Shown piece after piece: positions 51,422-63,765 of a DNA stretch of 64,000 nucleotides (within the stretch, counting starts at the first letter, position 1; the number at the start of each line of letters is the position of its first letter). A model generated the notes under the pieces. That model did no database searches. It had not been told where the DNA came from and saw nothing but the letters and a program-made list of their open reading frames with translations. This DNA is from Heterostelium album PN500 (taxonomy: Eukaryota > Evosea > Eumycetozoa > Acytosteliales > Acytosteliaceae), in the NCBI RefSeq assembly GCF_000004825.1, contig NW_008805078.1, positions 586,069 through 650,068 on the forward strand, in the 5' to 3' direction. Made by a program: the position numbers and the translations under genes.

Positions 51422-52891
51422 ATGACAATCGAAACATTTAAAGATAATTTTTGGGGACCTGGTGGATTCGATATTCTAGAGAAGAGAATCAATCAGGCAA
51501 CAGAGAGTACGAAATATATGTTGTACTTTTTAAAGGAGCGTGCATCGATCGAGGAGAGTTATGCCAAGAATTTGCAATCGCTACTGAAGCGAACTTCCAA
51601 TATAGTTGAGTACGGTACACTCAGAGATGCATGGTTTGCCGTCAGAGGTCAAGTGGAAACCACCATCTCCACACACCAGGAGCTGGCGTCGAAGCTCGAC
51701 AAAGACATCGTCTCGTCGTTCCAAAAGTTCAAATCGGAACAAAAGAAAAATAAACGTAACTTTTTGCATGACGCCTGGAAACTCAGTAAGGAGCGAAGAG
51801 ATCAAGAGAACAACATCGCCAAATATCGTTCGAAATACGAAGATTACTCAAAGCAATCCGAACAATTAAATAGTACTTTGGAGTCTGCAAAGAGTAGTGG
51901 TAAAGGTATAAGTGAAATTGCAAAGGTAAATACAATATAATAAATATTAAGGAGGAGGAGGATTATTATTAATATTAACTTTTGATTGATTATTAAATCT
52001 TTAGATTCAATCAAGATATACAAAAGCTATAAAGGAAAGAGATGCTTTTGAATCAGACTATAGAAATGCAGTTACAAAGCTGGCCAGTAATCAACCGGCT
52101 TGGGAGGAAAAGACTGCTTCCATCTATCAGACATTACAGGCAACCGAGGAGGAGAGAATCGATTGTATTAAGGTTCAACTCGATAAGTATGGTCAGGCAA
52201 TCAATCATTCACAGAGTCAAATCAGTAGTGTAGATCTCTCTACGATCGTAAGCGATATCGATAAATACGAAGATATCAATAGTTTCATTAGAGAACACAA
52301 GACTGGTTCAGAAAGACCACCATTACCTGTATTTGTACCATATGGAAGAGTAAGTGTTAGAAAATAACTATATATATATATATATATATATAGGATAGAA
52401 TTATAAATTTAAATGCCCACTAACCAAACCTTTAAAATAGAATTCATCAGAGTTTACTTCAGCGCCTAGTAAATCATTTTCATCTTCATTGTCTACATCA
52501 AATTCATCACCGGCAACTCTAACATCATCTGCATCAAGTTCATCTATTAACTCTAGTTATAAATCATCATCATCGACAGCACCCACTCTCAGTAAAGCTC
52601 CACCACCTACAGTTGTTGCAAGAAAACCACAGAAACAAGTGAAGGCATTATATGATTATGTTGGTTCTGATGCAACAGAGGTAAGTTAATAATAATAATA
52701 CAACTAGTTAGTCAACTAGCTAACCAACAAACTAACTAACAACTAACTAACTAATTATTAAAAAATTATAGTTGGATTTCTATACAGGTGATATCATTAC
52801 GGTGTTGGATGAAGATGAAAGTGGTTGGTGGAAAGGATCGGTCGATGGAAGAGAAGGTCTTTTCCCATCAAATTATTGTGATGTAATATAG
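51422..52891 (+). CDS. F-BAR and SH3 domain protein
   Basis: Four exons, 51422-51925, 52005-52349, 52441-52680, 52772-52891, 402 aa. An N-terminal F-BAR domain (FKDNFWGPGGFDILEKRI, KERASIEESYAKNLQSLLKR) bends or senses membranes. A Ser/Thr-rich linker leads to a C-terminal SH3 domain (about 345-400: KALYDYVGSDATELDFYTGD, then GWWKGSVDGREGLFPSNY) that binds proline-rich partners such as WASP. Layout is that of PACSIN/PSTPIP/Cip4-type endocytic adaptors. As annotated the protein stops right after the SH3 (SNYCDVI). An alternative splice from 52882 to 52986 would replace VI by a 36-residue Ser/Lys/Glu-rich tail ending at 53096. The start ATG is AAATATG. Confidence 0.9.
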
Positions 52892-54440
52892 AAGCAGTTC
52901 ACATTTACAATTTAACATTTCAACTTTAGTTTAACCAACCAACAAAACAAACCAAAGTAAACCAAAACAATTCAAAAAAAAATAGATCATAACACCATCA
53001 AATCAATCAAAACGTAGTAGTATTAGTAACAGAGGTAGTTGTAGCAACGTCACCAAAGAAGAAGAAGAAGATATCGTCAACATTTTTTATTTATAGTTCA
53101 ATGTAATAATAACATTCACACAACAAATTATCAATTTTTTTATTTTATTTTATTTTATTTTTTGGTAGCTTTATTTTAAACCAACTACTTTAATAATAAT
53201 AAAATCTAAATAATTTAATGTAATAATAGATCTATTCTACCTAACAATCAACAAAAGTAAACTTACATTGACGCATTAGAATCATCAAAATAAGTCAGTA
53301 CAATCCGAGATTTGAAATGATAATATTATTAACATTTGTAACAAAGGATCATTTAGTGATAATCATTTAAAAGAATTTTTTAAATTTTTGCTTATCAAGA
53401 AAAAAAACACAAACAAATGATAATATTTCCTTTTATGTTTATTTTATTCTTCTTGATGTTTTATAAATGTATTGGGTGGTAGTTGTGGTGGTGGTGTGAA
53501 AATAAATTTATTTAAATAAATTGGAAAATCTAAACTAAGGATAGATAAATAAAAAGATTTAGTTATAGGTTGAATAAAGTGAATGGTAGGGGTGGTCTAT
53601 ATGTTGAAATTGTTAATCTATGTTTGTCTGTTCAACTCAAATGTGTCAACATTTGGAAAACTAAATGTAAATGAAAGGACTTTAAACAACAACACACTAC
53701 CACACACATCTCAAATAACAAAAACCTCAAATAGTAACCACAACAACACCAAAAACAACAATTAAACACAAAAACCACATCTTCCACTTTCAAAATTGTA
53801 CCAACCATCTCCAAACATAAAATTAATCAGATCATTCTGATTTGTAAGAAATAAAATGTGTAATAGTAGTACCACAGACACCAATATATTGGGCAAAAAG
53901 TTGTCAAAAAAGAGTTCCAACTTCATCCCCTATATTGCGCAACCATACATTATCTTTTATACTGTTTTATTCAATAACTTCATTCCATTATAAAAAATAA
54001 AGTCATCTTCGAACATTTTTATTTAAACCAATAAAAAGAGTGTGCCAAGAAGTCAATATATACAATCTAAATTTTGAACAAAAATGGAATGTTCATCTGC
54101 ACTTTAAACACTATTTTTTAAATAGTCAGTAACTGGATTTACACAATTTGGGAGATACATCTGATGATGTTTGGCTAGTTTATATTGAGATCATTGTATA
54201 GGCTTTGGTTATCAATTTTCTATAAATTAATTTAATTAATAAATAGTTCCATTCCTAAACTGAGATTTCAAAAGATTAAACAATTTTTTTTTAATTAATT
54301 TCCTAAATTCTATTATTTATTTTCTTTTTTTTTTGTACTTTTATAAATTTATGTATTTATATAATAAATTCACATAGTCTAATTATTATTAGTTCAAAAT
54401 ATACATTTCATTCATTGTAATAAATATAACAAATTTAACT
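52892..54440. other. intergenic region after the F-BAR gene
   Basis: 1.5 kb. The first 200 bp include an optional extra exon for the F-BAR gene (52986-53096). The rest is AT-rich with CA/AAC-rich stretches near 53690-53780 and shows no gene on either strand. Confidence 0.45.
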
Positions 54441-55070
54441 ATGAAAAACATTATTTTTTTTGTTATTCTCTATTTATTTGGAATCAGTAATGGTTTTGTT
54501 TTAAAAAGATTTTCAGATAGTTCGTGCACTGGTCAAGTACAAATGGTGGCTTATTCATCTACTTTACAATCTGACTTTGTAATGGCAAACGCTGGAGTTA
54601 ATTGTAACTCACAAGGATGTACAATATCCAATTTAGATTGTACCTACAATTGCCAGCAAGTCTCAATAATCTATGGACAATGTTCAAATGGACTGATGGT
54701 TGATCAAAGCTACGATGTTTCTATCTATCAACAAAATCCTATTTATTCAGAATTCAAAATTGGGTATGTATTTTTTTTAATTCTTTAAACTTTTAATAAT
54801 ATCTAACAAAGTTGTTTTCATAGAATGATTTGGACATCAAGTGGATGTAGTGCTTTTTACTCTGGTTTACTTGTACTAAAAGATCAATGTATAAATAGTT
54901 TCTTTGGAACTCCTTATTTCTATCAAACCAATTCAAATCAAATCAACTTTGAACGTGGATGTAACTCTGGTTGTAGTTCATGTTCAACACAAAACCAATA
55001 CTCGAAATCGATTTGTTACCACCAATTTTATGCTCAAGGTAATAAGTTTTCAAATTTCTTACTCTCATAA
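54441..55070 (+). CDS. small secreted cysteine-rich protein
   Basis: Two exons, 54441-54763 and 54824-55070, 189 aa. The signal peptide is MKNIIFFVILYLFGISNGF. The mature part has about 17 cysteines, with segments such as SSCTGQVQMV, GCTISNLDC and CNSGCSSC, so a disulfide-rich extracellular fold is expected. Dictyostelids encode many such small secreted families with little known function. I do not recognise a named domain. A GTAATA sequence near 55040 could be a further donor, so the C-terminus is less certain. Confidence 0.7.
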
Positions 55071-55320
55071 TCCCACTTTTATAAAATTCACCTATTTATT
55101 TATATTTAATAAAATATCGACTTCCTTTTTTGTTTATTTAAATAAAATACAAAACATAAAGAATTAAAATTATTGATTAAAAAAAAACGAACAAACCTTT
55201 CCTTAAAAAGAAGAATTAAATTAAATTAATTAATTTTTGAATAATTGTCAAAAAAAACGAAAGTTTGAACTTTTATGGTAATTAATTTTCGAGTCACTCT
55301 TTTACCTAAGTAATAGAATA

Positions 55321-56605
55321 ATGAATTTTCAAAATATAAAAAGAAAGAAGCAAAAGAGAGAAGCAGAGGAATCCTCTGAGGACTCCTATGATTTAGAGGA
55401 GTTGAAACAACAGTTTATGGCAATAGTTGCCAAGATTACCAAAGAAAACGACAGAATCGACTTTATTAGTTTCGTAAGCGAGCATCTCGATTTGAATATC
55501 GAAGACACTGAGCATGACCCAACTCAAGATGAATCACAAGACGACGTTAAACTTGCAACCATCATACAAGATCTTAAAGATCATATGCCATCAATCGATT
55601 GTATAGCTCCAAACGAAAAGACAATCATACCTAAAAATGATAATGTAAATATATATCTACATAACAATATTAATAATAATAATAATAATAACAATAACAT
55701 TTGATTAATTAATATTTTTTATTTATTTATTTTTTTAGTTTAAAGGATATACAAAAGAGAATACAATCAATGTTGATTCATTTTTATATACAGATGATGA
55801 AATCGATGATCTTGTAGAGGCAGGTAAACTAAAGAACAACTATTGTCTCGATTGTAAATCATACAATGTAAAACCACTTAGTATGTATAGTAATTAAATG
55901 AGAAATAGAATGTTAACAACACACCTACTAACTAGCAAAATTTGATTAGATTTTATATCGCATTCAACATCACCTCAATTATTAAAATTTGTATTTAGTG
56001 ACGGTGTTTTAAGTGGTGACCAAAGCAAGAAAGTATTCCTTGATATAGGTTCGAGATTAGGCTCAGTTTTATATACTGTAAGAAAACTAATTAGCACTTT
56101 ATCATTGCATCGACGTTGATATTAATTAACTCTACTCTACTCTACTCTTTATTTAATATTATTAAAGGGTTATTTATTTAGTAACATTAAACAATTGGTT
56201 GGTATAGAATTGGATAAGTTCTTTTATGATCTACAATGTGATATGGTCAAGAAGTACGATATGAACGATCGTATCAAGCTGGTGCACGGTGACATTCTAA
56301 AGAATGAGGCGTTAATCAAGAATGCCGATATCATCTTTATGAACAATGTTTTCGAGTTTTTCGAATCCGATCTTAAGGTACACATTGGTTTCTGGAACAA
56401 GCTGAAAGAGCTGACTCTCGGCAGAAAATCGGTGCGTATCATCTCTATTCCTTCGATTCAAGACATCTTCAAGTACAACAAACTCGGACTGTCTCTCAAA
56501 GGCTGGCTCAAAGAAGTCCACTTACACCCAGAACATCTCAAGCATCTAGACGATGACGGTATCGATGAATTCAAAGATTTACATTTATACCAAGTAACAA
56601 ATTAA
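55321..56605 (+). CDS. SAM-dependent methyltransferase-like protein
   Basis: Four exons, 55321-55644, 55739-55880, 55950-56077, 56168-56605, 343 aa. A basic, then acidic N-terminal region precedes NNYCLDCKSYNVKPLNFISH and a Rossmann-type SAM-binding core. Motif I is VFLDIGSRLGSVLYTGYLF, strand 2 ends VGIELDKFF, then IKLVHGDILKN and IIFMNNVFEFFES (motif IV position). The catalytic target is unknown. No DNA-type NPPY signature is present, so a protein or small-molecule substrate is likelier. Three of the four exons are short and split the SAM motif. Confidence 0.75.
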
Positions 56606-56990
56606 TATTAATAAAAATTTGATACCAGTTTAAGTTTAAAATAAATTAAATAAATTAAAATCAACACAAAACTAAACTAAACTTCTTTTCATCTGTTGAC
56701 AATCACTTTTTTGTGCAATAGTAACACCTGCCCAACCAACCAACAACAATAAAAAAAAGTAAGTAATATTTATTCTATTGAAGATAATATCCAATCTTTT
56801 TTTTCTTATTTTTTTACTACCAACCCACCAATGATTTTGTTTAAATTTCTTGATTATCATTGACCTTGTTCTATTAAAATTCTTAATGTAACTATTTTAT
56901 TCATAGATTTGTAAGAAATAAAAATAAATCAAAATGAAATTAAAACTATCAGAGAGATAGCCTCTGGGATGGAACCGAAACAACCAAAAA

Positions 56991-57028
56991 GGTGTTGTTG
57001 AAGGGTCATACAACCCTCGAAACATACC
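56991..57028. ncRNA. weak candidate hairpin RNA
   Basis: GGTGTTGTT and AACATACC at the ends can pair with a one- to two-base bulge, and AGGGT (57002-57006 region) pairs with ACCCT around a 6-nt loop. It is a G+C island in AT-rich DNA. No upstream element was seen. Could be chance. Confidence 0.2.
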
Positions 57029-57694
57029 AATTTAATAAAATATTTGAAAACTAACCCCATTGTTAACAACTGTAACCCTTATCGATACACATTGCAATCG
57101 CCATTTATCGAAAATCAAAAAAAAAAAAAAAAAAAACAAAAAATAAATTGATAATAATATTGACAAACAGTTGTTTTTTTAGACTTTTTTTGGTTTTGTT
57201 TTTTATTGTATTTTGTTTTTTTTTTTAATTTTTTTTTTAATAATAAATAATTAATTAATTTTTGTTATTATTAAATATTAAATATTATTAGCAAAAGCAG
57301 TAATAGTTGTAAGAGTACCACCAACGACCACAATCATATCATAATCAATCATATAAAAAAAAACAAAAAAAAAAAAAAAAAAAAAAAAACAAATTAACAG
57401 ATTTAGAAAATTTGTCTTTTAAATCTAATCTATCTACTTTTATTCATTAATTAATTACACATATCACTCACCATCAATCAAATTATTCAATCTAAAAAGC
57501 ATCAACATCTTATCATCATTTCTCACCCATTAACCTTTTCCCAAATCGATACATCATTCACCCTCAACAACAACATTGATTAGGTCACTTATTAATTTAT
57601 TCACACAACATAGCAGCAGCATTGATCAATACTCTATCCACATTGAGAAGCAGTTATTAGTTGAACAACAATTTAGTATTAATAATAAATTTAG

Positions 57695-57718
57695 TCTATC
57701 TATCTATCTATCTATCTA
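57695..57718. repeat. ATCT tetranucleotide microsatellite
   Basis: About six copies of TCTA in a row in the pirin upstream region. Confidence 0.9.
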
Positions 57719-58061
57719 GTTAATAATAATATAATATATTTTGTAATTTTAATAGTTAATAGATTATATAATATATAAAATAGTTTTTGTGTAATATACA
57801 AAAGATAATAAAGTACTACTTAGAGAGTGAGAGAGAAAAAGCACAATCAAAAGACACATCATAAACACCTAAGGATTCTAAATTAAAAAAAAAAGAAGGT
57901 TTCGATTTAATCTTTCTTTTCTAGATTATAATTCAAAAAAAAAAAAAGAAAAACTTTAGCAAAGAACGACAATCAAGTTTGTGTCAAACATTCATATATA
58001 TTTAAAACAGAAAAAAAAAAGAAAGAAAGAAAGAGAATTTAAAAAACAAAAATATAAAAAT

Positions 58062-59339
58062 ATGTCCACTTCAAGAAGTGTTGGCAAAATAATCGTTGGA
58101 ATGCCAACTAGCGATGGAGGTATGTGTCGCGACGTCAGTAAACTCAAAAGATCATCGGAATATAAATAAATATCTAATCATTTATCACTACTATGACACT
58201 ATAGCTGGTGTTAGACTTAGAAGAATAGTAGGTAGACCTATATCTCTATTGGACCCAATCATCATGGTCGACGAATTCAAGAGTGACGACGCCAAAGATT
58301 TTGCCGCTGGATTTCCAGATCGTAAGTTCCTCAATAGCAAATTGTTTAGATTTAATTTTCATACTAACATAACACCTACAATTTCCTAAACAATTACCTC
58401 AGATCCACATCGTCAGTATAGAAATTTTAATGAAATAGTTTAGGTTTTTCATTTTTGTCATCGGGTCCCACGATATTAATATTATATTATTTTTCAAAAA
58501 TATTTTATAGGTGGATTTGAAGCTGTTACTTATATGCTGGCAGGTTTCATGGAACATCGCGATAACAATGGTAATCATACGACTATAAGTGAGGGAGATA
58601 TACAGATCATGACTGCTGGTCGTGGTATTATACATTCAGAGATGCCCAGTAGCGATAGCACTGGATTACTATGGGGATTTCAAATTTGGTTCAACGCAAG
58701 TAGAAATAAGGATAACAGTTTTTCTCGGGTTTACTAATCAAATTTCCAACAACAGTTACCTCGCAGTTGCAAAATGATGGACCCCCGCTACATACCGATC
58801 AAGGCTGCCGCCGTTCCTCTGGTGATCGACCAGATCCGCGGCAGTAGAACCAAGGTTATTATGGGCGAATTTAATGGACATACAGGACCGGCACTAGGTG
58901 TCGTTGCCAACCCACAATGGCTCGATGTCGAGCTGCCAAGTGGAGCGTCTTTCCACACATCGATTCCATCGCTATACACCGCATTTGTATATGTTTATAA
59001 AGGAGTGGGCAACTTTGGTCCATTGACAAATCAAAAGGTTCTCAAAGAATCACAACTGGGTATTCTCGATTGTGCAAGCGGCGAAAACTCTGTAGAGGCA
59101 TACTCTCCAGAGGGTTGTAGATTTTTATTAGTGGTTGGTGCTCCAATCAATGAAACAATAGCAAGACACGGTCCTTTGTAAGTATATTAATTAACTACAA
59201 TCATATGACGATTCGCACTCATATTAGATATATTCTAACATACTTTTTGTTTTATTTATTTATTTATTTATTTAGTGTAATGAATTCTCAAGCAGAAATT
59301 AATCAAGCATTTTACGATTTTGAAACAGGAAGATTTTAA
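58062..59339 (+). CDS. pirin
   Basis: Six exons: 58062-58119, 58205-58321, 58403-58411, 58511-58695, 58756-59177, 59276-59339, 284 aa (human pirin 290). Iron-binding nuclear cupin. Some family members oxidise quercetin or act as transcription cofactors. Metal ligands His-x-His come from FPDHPHRGFEAVTYMLAG and a further His and Glu from GIIHSEMP. Exon 3 is a 9-nt microexon that supplies most of HPHR. The intron 58696-58755 begins GC (GCAAGT), a non-canonical GC-AG intron, and is the only way to keep WFN-LPRSCKMMDPRY in frame. Residues of the second cupin domain (VYVYKGVGNFG, LLVVGAPINETIARHGPLFVMNS) are complete. Confidence 0.92.
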
Positions 59340-60047
59340 ATATTTACATTATAATTACTATTATTATCAATTATCAATTATCTTTTTTTTTTTAATATTT
59401 TATTCCATTATTCTTACATTTTTCAAAGATATGGAGTGAAATTCGAATTATTATTATTTTTATTATCATTATTAAAACAAATCTATCCATGTGACCAGAA
59501 TCACAAAGATCGACGACGACAACAAACAACACACAAAACAATATTTTTTTTATTTATATCCATATCAATCCAATTTAAAAATTATTCACCAAATATATTT
59601 ATATATCTCTCTCTATTGAATACAATACCCCTCCCTTCCCCTCCTCCCCAATCAACTCAACTAATCAAAAAAAAAACAACCAAACAAAACCAAACCAAAC
59701 CAACTTCACAGACTATTTAACATTTATTTTTATAAGAATTGCCATTAATTATCTTTTTTATAAAAAAAATCATATTTTTTGTATAATAAAAACCTAATTC
59801 TATTATTAATATATATAAAACAAAACTTAACAAAAATCCTTAGATTTCTTGAGAATTTGGTTGGCTCGATACCAGTTCGCATCAATTTATATCCAAAAAG
59901 TCAATCGTGGTCAAATTTTAAAAAAAAATTTTTTATTTTATTTTTTTTTGTTTAAATTGGTTGAGTCAAAGTGTGAACAAACAAAATAATCAGTAATATT
60001 ATTATTCAACTTTTTATTATTATTGTTTTTTTATTTATAAATAAATA
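59340..60047. other. intergenic region after pirin
   Basis: 700 bp AT-rich with C-rich pieces near 59630-59650 (CCCTCCCTTCCCCTCCTCCCC-like) and T-runs. No gene supported. Confidence 0.4.
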
Positions 60048-60926
60048 ATGAGTAGTAATTTAAAGAAAGCTAGAATCGTGGAAAAAAGAGATAGTGATTC
60101 TAGTGGTAGCGACTCGAGTGATGACGATCAACAACAACAACAACAACAAAAACAAAAACCTGTTTTGATCGACAACGCTCATGGACACAGTCATGCTGGT
60201 GGTGCAGAGTGTGGTCACGACGGCGGCACATCGTCGTCATCGGCCGCAAAAGTACCACAATCAAAGCTAAAGACAGCGATGAAGTTCTTGCTGCTCTTCA
60301 CAATGGTACCGATACTATTTTCGATGCCTTTCATATTGCGTCGTGCCGGTGAGATCGTCTCTGAGAATCGCGCACTCCTCTTCTACGTATGGGCGGTGTA
60401 CGCTGTTATCTGGGCGCTTCTCGTGTACAGCAAGCGCAAGCTGATCACTCTGAACAGTTTCGTCAACCACAATCTGCTCTGGATGATCGTTGCACTCGGA
60501 ACGTTCATCGTGCTCGACATTCCCAAGATGATACAACAGGTCGATCTGCGACGTGAAGTACTGCTGGTGTGGTGCACCATCACCTGGATTCCAAACATTG
60601 TGATCTTCTTCTTTGACGACAACGACCACAAAACAAAGGAGCGTCTCGAAGAGGAGAAGGAGAAGCGCAAACAAAAGAAGGACGAAGAGCGTAAGGTCAA
60701 ACAGGAGGAGAAGCGAAAGAAACGTCAAAAGGAAAGAATGAACAAATACACACCGATGCAACGTTTAATGTACAACTCGTTGATCTATCTTGGTTTGGCA
60801 GTGCTCGTTGCATTACTCGCCTGGCAAACCTATCGTTGGTATCTAAAGACACAACAGAATATCATGGACAGACAGCGTAGTCAACATATCACTGTAGAGG
60901 ATGATCCTGAACCAAATTATGATTAA
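60048..60926 (+). CDS. multi-pass membrane protein, unknown family
   Basis: Intronless, 292 aa. A Ser/Asp-rich N-terminus with a seven-Gln tract and a His-rich patch (AHGHSHAGGAECGHDGG) leads to four to five hydrophobic segments: about 78-96, 109-126, 142-158, 170-185 and 255-275. A strongly charged Lys/Glu helix of about 55 residues lies between the fourth and fifth. The charged helix probably faces the cytosol. GC-ending codons suggest good expression. I know no characterised family. The His/Cys-rich patch could bind metal, which is inference. Confidence 0.75.
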   Translation: MSSNLKKARIVEKRDSDSSGSDSSDDDQQQQQQQKQKPVLIDNAHGHSHAGGAECGHDGGTSSSSAAKVPQSKLKTAMKFLLLFTMVPILFSMPFILRRAGEIVSENRALLFYVWAVYAVIWALLVYSKRKLITLNSFVNHNLLWMIVALGTFIVLDIPKMIQQVDLRREVLLVWCTITWIPNIVIFFFDDNDHKTKERLEEEKEKRKQKKDEERKVKQEEKRKKRQKERMNKYTPMQRLMYNSLIYLGLAVLVALLAWQTYRWYLKTQQNIMDRQRSQHITVEDDPEPNYD

Positions 60927-61656
60927 ATCAGAATTAACATTAAAATCAAAATCATCAATAATAATAATAATAACACAACTCAAAACCCAACACATTAACA
61001 CAATCAATAATCAAAGAAGAACTATATTATTTCTTTTCATTTATTCTTTATTCATTGTTTTTTGATATATATATATCTCAAGATTATGAATATTTAATAA
61101 TTGTTTCTAACTCACTCAACCTACCAAATTAGTAGATCGAACTTTAAGATTATATTTTGTTACTATTACTTTATCAATCAATCAATCAAATAATAATAAT
61201 AATAATAATAATGTAAAATTGGAAATAGAGTAAATAATAAAATATAATTCAAACAATACAAAAAAGAAAACCACTTCTGACTTTTAATTATTATAATATC
61301 TTTGATTTCTAAAGGAAGAGGAGTGGAGTGTTCTTGACACAAAGTTGTAAACAACCTGGTTATTAAACTTACGGTTACATTCAAGTTTGATTATAGATAT
61401 TATTTTTATATATTTTTAGAAAGAAAAAAAAAAAAAAACAAATGGCACCGATTTGAATGACACCCGATTAGATGGACAGCTTTGTGTAATGGTAAACAAA
61501 AAGGTTTTTTATTTGACACTTTTGATTGATTTTTTTTTGGGTTGGGTTGTAAAGATAAAAAATGATTGTGGTGGTGACATTGGGACTTGTTTGGTCCAAT
61601 TAGTCAAGCCACTTATTATTCCTATGATGATCATCAAACTTTTTAACTATTAATAA
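60927..61656. other. intergenic region before membrane glycoprotein
   Basis: 730 bp AT-rich, with AAT repeats near 60955-60972 and 61190-61212. A 66-codon open frame at 61453-61653 just before the next gene is probably leader sequence or an upstream open frame, not a gene. Confidence 0.4.
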
Positions 61657-63252
61657 ATGATTAACAATTTATTAATTCTATCTTTTTTATTTGTATTTGC
61701 TCTTTGCAATCAACAACTATTTGGTGGTAGCTTTGCATTGCCTTTAGTTTTGGCTAATGTCTATCAATTCAATGAAACCGTAGATTGTTCTCTTGGTTGC
61801 CAGTTTTTTGATTCCACCATCTGGTTGAATGGATCTGCTCCGAATCCCAACTCTGTGAATGATACTATCATTATCGAGACTACAGGTGGTGGTGGTGGTT
61901 CAAATGATGTTTTCATAAGCACTACACTTACTTCCAATTACACCTGTAACAATTTTATTATTAGTGGATCTGGAAATTTGAATATCACTTGGCAGAGTGA
62001 AGACTATGAATTTACAGTGACAAACCAGCTAAACATATTTTCCTCTGGCAATCTACACTTCTTAAACACTTCATTAGTTATAAACCAACTCTCAATCAAT
62101 AGCACTCTATCAAAATTGTATATAAACAATAGTTATAACTTAAATATAAATACTGTTAATTCAAGTGGATTCATATATGTAGAGAATGTTACATCCATTA
62201 GTATTGGATCATCCCAATCTGTAAACAGTACAACCATTTACAATAGCAATAATATTGACAACATTGAAATATCATCATTATCTACAACACTGCTTTTATT
62301 AAATAATAATATATCTATTCAAAATTTATATCAATCATCAAACTCTAATAATAATTTAACTATATTTACTAATTATAATGTAGAAATCAATTTTAATAAT
62401 ATGTTTTTAAATACTTTTATAATCATTAATAATTCATCAACTTTAAATATAAATAACAACAAAATTACAAGCTTTGATAATTCATCAATAATTGTCTATG
62501 GACAATTGAATATTCAATCTAATATAACAATACCTTTGATAAGTGGTGTTGGAAATGAATCGATCATAATTATCGGTGGTGGTGGAAATACAATTAGTGC
62601 AACCAACCTCACATTGGATGATGGTGCCATTCTATCTTGTGTATCAGGTACAACTATCATTGGTAATATTAGAATTGGAAACAACAGTATGTTATTGGTG
62701 AATAACACTAACATTGAAGAGTCTTTTGTTGTGGTGGGTCAACTTAATCTTATTACATTGAAAAGTATGCTGTCTTTACAAATCAACTCTGTTAAAAATC
62801 CAAACATTCCATTGCTACTCGTTTCATCGATGTATATCAATGATAGTTCCATAGTTGTATCGATAGTTACGGATGAAGTGATAAAATCAACACCGTTCCA
62901 GTATCTTTTGGTGAACAGTAGTCTTGACATTGACAGCCAGTCGTTTGCACCGTTCCACAGAGCTCAAGTTAGCTATTGTGACACCGACCAGAAGCAACTA
63001 GACCACTACAGCTATGAGATAAAGAATGCAGGTTACAAACTCTATCTCAATATCAACACGATCTCAAATGATCCAATGACCTCGTGGAAGATCGTCTTAA
63101 TCGTCCTGACATTGTGTATCATCACAGTCGCCATTATCGTAGGAACAGTACTCTACTTTAGAAATAGAAAAAGGAGACAACAACAAATTCAATACTCTAC
63201 AATCATCAATCAACCAGAAGAAGACAACGACAACAACGACAAAGACGATTAA
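61657..63252 (+). CDS. type I membrane glycoprotein with beta-helix-like ectodomain
   Basis: Intronless, 531 aa. Signal peptide MINNLLILSFLFVFALCNQ; ectodomain of about 450 residues with more than 20 NxT/S sequons and repeating short beta-strand units (for example NFIISGSGNLNITW, NIFSSGNLHFLNTSLVINQL). One transmembrane helix (about 473-497, IVLIVLTLCIITVAIIVGTV); then RNRKRR stop-transfer and an Asp/Asn-rich tail. The repeat rhythm suggests a right-handed beta-helix. Many dictyostelid surface proteins share this plan. Specific ligand unknown. Confidence 0.75.
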   Translation: MINNLLILSFLFVFALCNQQLFGGSFALPLVLANVYQFNETVDCSLGCQFFDSTIWLNGSAPNPNSVNDTIIIETTGGGGGSNDVFISTTLTSNYTCNNFIISGSGNLNITWQSEDYEFTVTNQLNIFSSGNLHFLNTSLVINQLSINSTLSKLYINNSYNLNINTVNSSGFIYVENVTSISIGSSQSVNSTTIYNSNNIDNIEISSLSTTLLLLNNNISIQNLYQSSNSNNNLTIFTNYNVEINFNNMFLNTFIIINNSSTLNINNNKITSFDNSSIIVYGQLNIQSNITIPLISGVGNESIIIIGGGGNTISATNLTLDDGAILSCVSGTTIIGNIRIGNNSMLLVNNTNIEESFVVVGQLNLITLKSMLSLQINSVKNPNIPLLLVSSMYINDSSIVVSIVTDEVIKSTPFQYLLVNSSLDIDSQSFAPFHRAQVSYCDTDQKQLDHYSYEIKNAGYKLYLNINTISNDPMTSWKIVLIVLTLCIITVAIIVGTVLYFRNRKRRQQQIQYSTIINQPEEDNDNNDKDD

Positions 63253-63765
63253 ATCATTTTAAGTAAAACACACCAAACAACCACTAATATACCAACATTT
63301 CTCCAATCATGAAAGTTAGATTAATGTTATTCTTTTCTTTGTATGATTGATTTAGATTGGTTTATATAAATAAATAAACATTTCCTTTAATGATGATGAT
63401 GCTACGTTAGTGCCAACATTCACCAAATAACTAAAGTGCAAAATAAAAATATTATTTAATAAAAATCTTTTTTCCCAATTTCCGTTTATAATTTTTTAAA
63501 ACAGCAAAAATAAAAAGAAGTAAAAAGAAATTTCTAACACCTTTTTGTTTTTTTCAATCAAATAATATAATTCATAAAAATAATAATAATAAACATTTGT
63601 AACTATATAGAATTGTTTCAATAATATAGATAATAGAGATAGTGAAATAATAATAAAATATTTAATATCTTTTTTTTTTTTGTTTTAAGAAAAGACACAA
63701 GATTTGCAGCTAGTCAAGACTGATATCGATCAAAGTTTGTTAAATAAAAGATATAGGATAGAATT
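63253..63765. other. intergenic region before last gene
   Basis: AT-rich 500 bp. A T-run followed by TTTTAAG at about 63671-63689 could be an intron end if the last gene has an upstream exon. Nothing else seen. Confidence 0.35.

Larger units (their letters stand above)
56606..58061. other. intergenic region upstream of pirin
   Basis: 1.45 kb with A and T homopolymers (A18 near 57118-57136, A27 near 57361-57389), an ATCT tetranucleotide repeat at 57695-57718, and a small hairpin at 56991-57028. The right end is the pirin promoter and leader. No gene. Confidence 0.45.

Noticed and set aside
61453-61653. 66-codon open frame before the membrane glycoprotein
   Set aside because: No domain, overlaps the probable leader. 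At most an upstream open frame.
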